This document shows positions 56,660 to 64,000 of a stretch of 64,000 nt of DNA, one piece after another. The DNA is from Tenodera sinensis (Eukaryota; Arthropoda; Insecta; Mantodea; Mantidae), in NCBI GenBank assembly GCA_030765045.1, contig CM060972.1:1981501-2045500 (forward strand). The letters are read 5' to 3'. The position numbers were made by a program, and so were the translations under genes. The notes beneath the pieces were generated by a model. The model worked only from the letters and a program-made list of their open reading frames with translations. It was not told the origin of the DNA and searched no databases. The stretch's first letter is position 1. The number at the start of each line of letters is the position of its first letter.

Positions 56660-57730
56660 TTTCCTATTACTGGACATTAATATGGGGCGGGTCCACCCTT
56701 TGCCTTTATGACAGGTTTAATTCTTCTGAGAACACTTTCAATTACGTGTCAGTATATCTCTGCAGCCCATTCTTCCCGAAGAGACGTTACTGATGTTGGA
56801 CGCTGGTGTCTGATGAAAAATCAGCGTTAAGGAGTTCAGGTAGGGACTGTGGTCAGGCCAGTCCCTTTTGGGAATGTTATGTCCATAAACCATTGCCTCA
56901 CAGATGTAGTTCTATGACAAGGTGCATTGTCACGCTGATACCAGTTCATCTGTCAACTGCTTCTCTACTATTCGCATACACAATGGTGTAAAATGTGTTC
57001 ATATCCTTCCGCATTTAGATTTTTGATAAACCCAATAAGAGGGCACATATTAACCATGTAACACACACGCATACTATAACACTACCTCCTCCGTACTTCA
57101 CCACCGGCACTGAACAAGATGGCAGGTGTCCTTCTCCAAGTACTGGACAAACCCAAACCCTTCCATCAGATTGCCACAGGGTATTGCGTGATTCATCACT
57201 CCAAATCACTCATTTCCAGTCCTCCACCATGCAATGGCAGTGCTCTTTACATTGCATTAAGCACTGGTTAGTACTGACAACAGAAATTATTGGCTTATAA
57301 GGAGCAGCTCGATAGTGGTGCCCCATTCCTTTTAACTCCTAACAGGACTACTAGTGTGTTATTCCTTAAACTGATTTCCTGTGATTGTTCACAACTACCC
57401 TCTGCAATGCTCGACAATCCCTACCTGGTGTTGGTTTAGCTGTGCTTGTTTCTTCACAATCACATTACCAATAGTCAACTAGGGCGGCTTTACAAGGGCT
57501 CAAATGTCCTGATGGATGTTACTCAGGCGACTTGCACAGGTTCGAAGTCACTGACCTGTCTTAACTTACCCATTATGTTGTTACTGCTTATCTACTGACT
57601 TACAATACTGGCTCCCTATTTTATACTCTGTATTCACTCTAAGGTTGATCTGAGCGAAACTAAACCCAGGTGGCCAGTGCACAGTTATAATGTATCCTTC
57701 TGCCATTCATGCCAGGAATACTGTCACAAC
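56660..57730 (-). mobile_element. Tc1-like transposon relic
   Basis: The minus-strand ORF 57209-57015 reads IWSDESRNTLWQSDGRVWVC and KYGGGSVIVCVC. This is the catalytic SDES...GGGSVMVWG region of Tc1-type transposases. The region near 56690-56820 (minus) matches the C-terminal/3' part typical of these elements. Frameshifts are many and the ends are not resolved. Confidence 0.7.
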
Positions 57731-57810
57731 CATGTGGTGAATGCATGTGGTACATAATAGAAAGGAACTGATCCCTTATTCCGTCAACTTAAAGAGTGAT
57801 TAACATGTAA

Positions 57811-59557
57811 CTAGAGGTTAAAGGCAATAAGATTGATAGTTACAACAAAATAAACAATGTACGTGTCATAGTTATAATAATTAATTTTAAAAGAATCGAG
57901 CAAAAAAGAACATGCAATCATCCTGGATGTTGTATAGCCTTGATTAACCCAGGTTCCATCTAAGTAATACAAGTTACGTCCTTCCCTAAACCTACGCACT
58001 GTCTTCAAATAGTCCCTTGTCCACAAAATAATGTCCTCGCTAACAATTACAGCACTTTTTTTGGCCTCTTGACAAATTCAAACCCTATTTCACATACCAT
58101 TTTATAAAAGGTGGTTCTTCTAAAATTAGGCAAGTCTGGATCAGCATTAACCTGTTGTAGTGTACTTTGTCAATTGTTGGCAGTTCATTTTTAAAAAGGA
58201 AATTGTGCACTGTTGCACGAATTGCACTTTTTAACAAAATCGTCATATTCTTGCATGGCGCATTCCACACAATTTCTTTTCTTTCTGGATATAACCACTT
58301 TTCCCATTTCAGCTGTTCCTTTATGAGCATGTTTATACTGGTGTATAAAGACTCAGGAGAGCTTTCTTTCCAAAATTCAAGACATCAAGAGGGATGTATA
58401 CCTTCCTAATTCAAAGGAAAACTTCATATCTAAAGTCAATCCAACACAAACATTAGACATCACATATTATTTACACCTGACAGAAGAAGTTAAAAAAAGT
58501 GATACTCCAACTAGTGTTCTAAAATTATTGGCACTAGAGACAATCAATACTAGATTTCCAGAACATGAATGGCTCCATATTTATACCGACGGATCATTGA
58601 TATCAAACCAAGATGGAGCAGGTGCTGGAGTCACATGTCACCTCTTTTCCTATTACAAATCTTTAAGTTATGGAACTACTAACTTTGATGGAGAAATTGA
58701 AGCAATTCGAATGGCCCTACAAAATCTTTTGTACAGAATTTCACATTTTCAGCAAGCAGTTATTCTCTCAGATTCCAGGGCAGCAATTATAGCAATTACT
58801 TCCAAGTTGTTACCAAAAAACCAAACTATTATAGAATGTTGGAAGATGCTTAGCCATCTAACAGCACTTCAAAAACACCTAGTCTTCCAATGGATACCAG
58901 CTCACTGTGGACTGAGTGGTAATGAGAAAGCTGATTTTCTTGCAAAAAAGGGTACCGGCAATGTGCAGAAATCAATAGTTAATCTACCATTTTATTCAGC
59001 CAAAAGATTAGTCAACTCTGAATTCAAAAAAATTATTGCAAAATATTACTATGAAAAATCAAAGAATAAAAGATGGGAACTACCAAACATTCAAACAGTG
59101 ATTCCTGAGTATCCTCGAAAAACAGCAGTTGCAACCTTCAGGTTGATTACAGGACATGATTGTCTGGCAAAACATTTAAACAGAATTGGGATATATTCTT
59201 CACCACTCTGTCCTCTATGTGATTTGCAAGAGGAAATGGATCGAGACCACCTTCAAATATGCCTGGCCACTTCTAATGCCCTTCCCATCCATCAGTGAAA
59301 AATATTGGAGAGCAAGAGGATTAATGACTTCATTGTCAGAAATCCAGCATTAGCTAACAACAATACTGGTGTTCGAAACACCGGTGAACTCAGAAGTTAA
59401 TTTCACTACTTCTTTGATAGGAACGGTTGGATATTTCTCACATAACTTACACGTTCAACACTATTGTTTTTTCACCACCAGTGAATGGTTTGCCCACCTT
59501 ATGCTTTACATAAGTTAATGAAGATGCAAGAGTAAATTCACCACCACTGTCCGCCAT
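57811..59557 (-). pseudogene. IS630-like DDE transposase relic split by a LINE
   Basis: The ATG at 59557 begins MADSGGEFTLASSLTYVKHK...GEKTIVLNV. After a 2-nt deletion the frame resumes with KYPTVPIKEVVKLTSEFTGV. The LINE copy at 58345-59362 interrupts it, and it continues with LIKEQLKWEKWLYPERKEIV, KSAIRATVHNFLFKNELPTI and, after frameshifts, LPNFRRTTFYKMVCEIGFEF and RREGRNLYYLDGTWVN-like sequence. The catalytic motif is normally YLDETW; here E is replaced by G. The protein is lost after about 57915. A second relic is at 47450. Confidence 0.7.
58345..59362 (+). mobile_element. 5'-truncated LINE copy with intact RNase H domain
   Basis: 1018 bp, same family as 53211-56170, flanked by the 10-bp duplication ATACTGGTGT (58335-58344 and 59363-59372). 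The ORF 58528-59298 (256 codons) keeps RNase H with all four acidic residues visible: IYTDGS, DGEIEAI, LSDSRAA and NEKADFLAKK. Then come FRLITGHDCLAKHL and CPLCDLQEEMDRDHLQIC. RT is absent, so it cannot act alone. Confidence 0.9.
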
Positions 59558-59631
59558 GTTCCTAAATAGAAACTGCTGACTGTAAACAATACTCTGTAAG
59601 TACTCGACTGTCAGGAAACTCACACGAGTTG

Positions 59632-59652
59632 CATGTTGGGACTTGTAGCTCT
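59632..59652 (-). promoter_or_regulatory. ZNF143/SBS-like motif
   Basis: GCTACAAGTCCCAACATGCA on the minus strand matches the ZNF143-type consensus ACTACAATTCCCAGCATGCA at 17 of 20 positions. It lies about 75-95 bp upstream of the transposase-relic ATG. The function is inferred only from resemblance. Confidence 0.4.
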
Positions 59653-59699
59653 GTTTATCAGTATACATTAGTGTTAATTAACCTCTCAGGTATTTGTGT

Positions 59700-61150
59700 A
59701 GAGTATTATATCATTTAAAGATAAATTCATTCTAAAATTCAGATTAATAGCACGGGATTACTTCCCTGCACGCCTTCCTGTGTTGTACCATGGTGCACTG
59801 GTCACATGGGTTTGTTCTGACGTGGATAAACCTAAGAGTGAATTTAGTATAGTGGCAGGTTTGCCTCTTGCGACATCTAGGGTTCAATTCTGTACTAAAT
59901 ACAGTTTTGATCACAGAGGGTACCATCTTACAGCCTACACAAACAACTGCTGATAGCTCTTGATGATTAATGCAAGTACAAATACAGTGAACCACAGTTG
60001 ATTCTGACTCACTCACTATGTTAGGTCCAACTGACTTAAAACCTTCACTGACATAAGTGCAGAGAAGAGAGCAAAGAAAAAGCTCTATACAAGATCATGT
60101 ATGATGCGACAGCAAAACTTCAAGCTATTTAGGATTCTAACACAGAGAATGCCTTTAGTGAAGAATCCATCCATTTTAAAACCTGAAGAAAGAACAATCT
60201 TGTCTTCCATTTCTCTGCAAGCTGTTAGCCCCAAAGAAAATGAGTAATATTAATTTCGAACAGTCAGCAGATGTGACACTCCACATTTCACTTGTATTTA
60301 ACCAGATATGTTTTGGACACACTCATGGCCATTCTAGTTCTCTACTGATTGGTGCTGTGATAAATCTGAGTTGTTCTGGAGCCTTCATACAATTTTTATT
60401 TTTTTAGATATAAATTTTTTTTCAAAAATCATAGTTTTGTGACATTGTGTGAACTGATTAAACTGAGTAGGTTTTCACAGCCGTGTCATCATGTAGAAAA
60501 TGATTATCCGGGCTTGTGGACCATGGTGTAGTGGAAAACTCCTTCCATACATTTCATCTGCAGCTGCATCAAACATCTTCAATGGCGTGGCAGTAGTACT
60601 CTTACAAGTCTCGGCATCAACCAACCCATCTGATAATAGCTCTATGACACCATCAAAACACAACACACTTTGTCGAAGTTGTGCACTTTTTGTATAACTT
60701 TTCCACTCGCTTATTGAATCCACTTATACAAAGTAACTTGTGATGAAGACGCAATGCCAGAAGAGGGGAAGAAAGGAAATTGGTGAGGAGAAGAGCATAG
60801 GAGGAGGGGAGGAAGTGGTGTTGGAATACAACACAAAGTGAAAATGATTACTATGAGTAGTTTTCATGAGTGCTATGAACATATGAAAAGGGAAGGAACC
60901 TTATGTACATAAAATATGAATAAGGTTAAATGAAAATATATATATACAGGAATAACAGTACTATACCAATATATTCAAACAGTGAAAATCATGGGAATAA
61001 AGTTATACATTGTAAAAATTGGGACAAAATAGAAATACAAATACCTATATACAATGATTATGCAAGACAAATTTTGTTAAATACAGAGAGACCCAAAAAC
61101 ATACAAACCGCTGTGCAGTGTTTTTCCACTGCAAATGCAGAAATACGATA
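59700..61150. other. Unassigned DNA
   Basis: Minus-strand ORFs at 60016-59744 and 60723-60475 look protein-like in composition (a cysteine-rich stretch and LRQSVLCFDGVIELLSDGL) but I recognise neither. They may be transposon or exon remnants. Confidence 0.3.
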
Positions 61151-61740
61151 ATGCAGCTGTTGTACACAAGATCATGTAGTTGACTTGTTTTCTCTGGTCT
61201 GAAACTGCAATACTGAGCTGAGGCACTGTCGTGTGGTTTAGTTATTACCAGTGTACTTCATTATTTTGTTCTGTACTTAGTCACAAAGTGTATTATGGCT
61301 CAGCATCTGTTTTCTACTGCACAGTGTGTATTTACTTATGATTCGTACGTGTTAACTCAGCTTGTCAAGTGAAAGTGAGATTTGCAGAAAGATTTCCAAG
61401 TGATCTGCGATTTCTATCTCTAGGGTAACTTAAAGCACCTACAAGACAAGCCCACACACCCTGCAACTATCTGTCAGGAAATTGCCAGCATTTCTCAACG
61501 AGAACTATGGCAATTGATGAAGAGATTCCTAAAGAGATGCCAAAACTGTATGGACAATGACACTGGCCAGTTTCAGCACCTCCTTTTATAACATTCGTAA
61601 GTAAAGCCTTTAAAAGTAGTTTTTAAAATGTTATATGGTTTCATCTGCACTGTTCTATGACAGCGGCAGTCAGCGATGAGCGCCGAGGATATGTACAGGC
61701 AAAATGCAACACAGTTAGTTTGGAGTCTTTTGGGTCACCC
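61150..61740 (+). mobile_element. Internally deleted Tc1/mariner-superfamily transposon
   Basis: 61295 onward reads MAQHLFSTAQCVFTYDSYVL, the start typical of one insect transposase group. By about 61450 it has passed to the C-terminal end (EIASISQRELWQLMKRFLKR, then CQNC...FQHLL and stop at 61591). The whole central DDE region is deleted. The right end has GGAGTCTTTTGGGTCACCC, typical of this group's terminal repeat. The left end is not found. Confidence 0.6.
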
Positions 61741-62106
61741 ATTATATAATACATAAACATGAAAATTGTGGAAAGAAAAATTAAATAAAAATATATACTC
61801 TAAAAGCTTGTTGTTATAACGTGGACAAAATACACACAATAATTGCTATATACATGAGAACTATAGGATGAGCTAAGAAAATGAAAGAAACCAGGTACAG
61901 TTTAAGGAGTGTATCCTTTACAAGGATAGGCATGTTATTTATAAAACAAGCATGATGCTGCTTTTCTGTGTATCATATCACACAGCCAACACACAGGATC
62001 TTACACTAGACACAAAATGAAATAACCAGAACTTTGTATAATTTGGAAATGATAAATAAGTTAGCAGAACAAATGTTGAACACGTATGTACACATAAATC
62101 ACATAA
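61741..62106. other. Unassigned DNA
   Basis: Nothing recognised. Confidence 0.4.
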
Positions 62107-62117
62107 ATGAGTATATG

Positions 62118-62176
62118 TTGTTAGCTAATGCTGGATTTCTGACAATGAAGTCATTAATCCTCTTGCTCTCCAATAT
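62118..62176 (-). mobile_element. 59-bp LINE 3'-end insertion
   Basis: Contains only the last 59 bp of the 53211/58345 LINE family (ATATTGGAGAGCAAGAGGAT to TTAGCTAACAA on the minus strand). It is flanked by ATGAGTATATG on both sides (62107-62117, 62177-62187). An extreme 5' truncation. Confidence 0.85.
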
Positions 62177-62187
62177 ATGAGTATATG

Positions 62188-62760
62188 GAACAAGATTATC
62201 TACACCACACATGCTGTATGCTTGACAAAACAAACACACTGGTTCTACACCTTGGGAATGTGTACCCACACCAGTCTCAATAAAGTAATTTAACACTTCA
62301 TCCTGAACCATTAATGCTCAGACATTTGCAATTGGATTAAGGTACGGAGACTTTGCAAACAAAACGTAACAAAATTAAACGTATGCTTTGTTTGTTATCC
62401 ATGCAACCATAATGTGCCACAGTGAAGCGTAGCAGGGTACAGCTAGTGTAGGTACATGTAGTTAAGCCTACAGTCCCTATTTTGCTTGTTGAAGATCACA
62501 CACTCTTGAGTGAGGAACTCAGGACTTGCCCTGCAGTACTATCTGGTCACATTTGTACACAGATCCTGACTGGTAAGAACCAGGAACTATGCCATTTCAT
62601 CACATATAAACCATCAGCCTTTCTATCAACTCTGTGTGTGTGGTGTGTAAAATGTCACAATTGAGTGATTAAGTTTCGCAAAAGCTAAGTGACAATTAAC
62701 ATTTGCCCATTATACATGAGCAATATCATCGGCAACTGGAGGGAAACACGACATAGTTTC
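62188..62760. other. Unassigned DNA
   Basis: Nothing recognised. Confidence 0.4.
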
Positions 62761-62764
62761 TTTC

Positions 62765-63470
62765 CAAGTGAACAGAAATTTACATTTAGATGCACTCTTG
62801 TTTACAGATGATTTGGCCTTAATAGCTCCCACTCAAACTGAAGTTCACAATTTAACACAGTGAGTGAATGCTAGAACATGGAAATAAATATTGACAAATC
62901 AAAAATAATGGCATTTTATGGTAAACACCCTGTCCCTAGCAAAATTTGCTTAAAGAATAAATTGCTTGAAAAGGTAAATGAATTTTCCTATGTCCATTAT
63001 AAAGAATCATTTGTAGATGAAGCAGATATACTGACAAAATTCTTAAATAGACTAGAACTATGGGAATAATGAAAGCTTCCCTAGTGCACAAGAATACGGC
63101 TCTACAAGACGCTGGCTATATTATGGTAGAGAGGCATGGACCATGAGAAAGACAGATGAAAGTAGAATAGCTACCAATGTCATGCAATCTGTGGCTGGAT
63201 ATACGAAGTGGGATCACAAATGCACAAGATGAACCAACATATTCAACAGTATCAGCACAACTGGAAGGAAGAAACATGTACAATGAATGCACTCTAGCAG
63301 AATCCCTAAAGCCATGCTTCGTTATCATCTAAATGGAACATCTCTGGGACGTCCTATTATCGGTGCCAAACTAGAAAGGGATTGACATTGCCGCTTATTG
63401 CGACCATTACATGGAGAGCACATTAACATGATGTGTAAGAAGATGGTTGGATTGCATTTGGAATGTAGAG
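62765..63470 (+). pseudogene. LINE reverse transcriptase fragment (RTE/CR1-like)
   Basis: Plus-strand pieces read LHLDALLFTDDLALIAPTQT (F-x-D-D catalytic box with A to T), INIDKSKIMAFYGKH and, further on, a W-x-M-R-K...V-x-GYTKWD region typical of the C-terminal half. Stops and frameshifts occur throughout. Confidence 0.7.
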
Positions 63471-64000
63471 TGGGTATAATTTATATTTGTTTTCAAAGAC
63501 AATAGTAAAATAGTGAATCTACATGCAAAGGACAGTGCATGCAAGATCATTGTAAAGATTTATGTTAATAAAACAAATTTAACTGTGAAATATTGTAATG
63601 GGAAAATGCCACTGATATCCGACTTGCTTACATTATTGCTGTTGTTGCTAGAATTACCCGCAGATATGACACTGTTCTATCCTTTCTTCTAAAACTGCAT
63701 TTTCCCATGTTGCACTTTGTATCAGTAACTACTAGTTCACAGTTTTCAGCTTTTATTAATGTAGCTTTATTACAGATGACACAGTAAGATCTTTGTTGTT
63801 TCGCCCAATGTAACGATTTACTTCGGCCCAAATTAATTAAATTGGATTACATTAGGAAAGGGGCAAACCAAACAATTTGGCAACCATATTCTTCAGCAAT
63901 GCCATTGACTACATAATCCTTTAATTGGGATAAGTATCAAACACAATTTTATTTGTTTCCCGATTATGTAAAGTTTTTCATTTGGCTACGCTGTCTTTGT
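63471..64000. other. Unassigned DNA at window end
   Basis: A minus-strand ORF at 63831-63628 has a cysteine-containing segment (QRSYCVICNKATLIKAENCE) and is followed by a possible GT donor. I cannot identify it. Confidence 0.3.

Noticed and set aside
59463..59557. First exon of a host gene ending at GTAAGT
   Set aside because: The sequence after GTAAGT continues the protein in another frame (KYPTVPIKEVVKLT) and into the transposase relic. The apparent donor is therefore better explained by a 2-nt deletion in an intronless transposase.

Overview
This is a stretch of eukaryotic nuclear DNA, almost certainly from an arthropod and most likely an insect with a large, repeat-rich genome. The evidence is two split host genes with GT-AG introns whose proteins match animal LSM8 and ninjurin. 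Around them lie Tc1/mariner, IS630-like and hAT relics, RNase H-bearing LINEs, tRNA-derived SINEs and many satellites. No operons, bacterial genes, CRISPR arrays or rRNA genes are visible. A cockroach, termite or similar insect is a guess from intron size and repeat style only.

Host genes. (1) A ninjurin-family gene lies on the minus strand, with coding exons at 14105-13766 and 9217-9026 and a 4.5 kb intron between them. (2) A complete LSM8 gene lies on the minus strand, with four coding exons at 45217-45187, 40211-40171, 35873-35746 and 31063-30973. They join in frame to 96 residues, the usual length of LSM8. The two genes have unrelated roles: plasma-membrane biology for ninjurin, and the nuclear U6 snRNP for LSM8. 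Almost every other ORF in the window is a transposon relic or a satellite frame.

Layout. 1-9 kb: copies of an unclassified repeat (family A, about nine copies in the window), a TIR element with an 8-bp duplication (family B) nested in one of them, and a palindromic element (family C). 9-14 kb: ninjurin with A and B copies in its intron. 14-22 kb: SINEs, a C-rich minisatellite and a 102-bp minisatellite with higher-order structure. 22.8-24.6 kb: a SINE split by a mariner, which itself holds a second SINE and a minisatellite. 26.9-30.1 kb: an interspersed element whose internal 64-bp unit has expanded to about 45 copies. 31-45 kb: LSM8, whose introns carry a Tigger-like MITE, family A copies, a LINE fragment, a mariner split by a hAT that holds a tandem array and a SINE, and a minisatellite of about 99 bp. 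46-49 kb: MITEs nested within their own family, a SINE inside a (GT)n tract and an IS630-like transposase relic. 49-64 kb: several LINEs, including four insertions sharing one LINE 3' end, a Tc1 relic, an IS630-like transposase split by a LINE, and an internally deleted transposon.

The most unusual signals are a 241-bp chimeric insertion that carries only the last ~70 bp of the resident LINE (55684-55924), a 59-bp insertion made of that same LINE tail with a target-site duplication (62118-62176), a LINE whose 3' tandem array appears to start from its own stop-codon region (50195-50975), and the contrast between an expanded and an unexpanded copy of the 64-bp-unit element. All calls are by eye. 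Element boundaries without a stated duplication are approximate.
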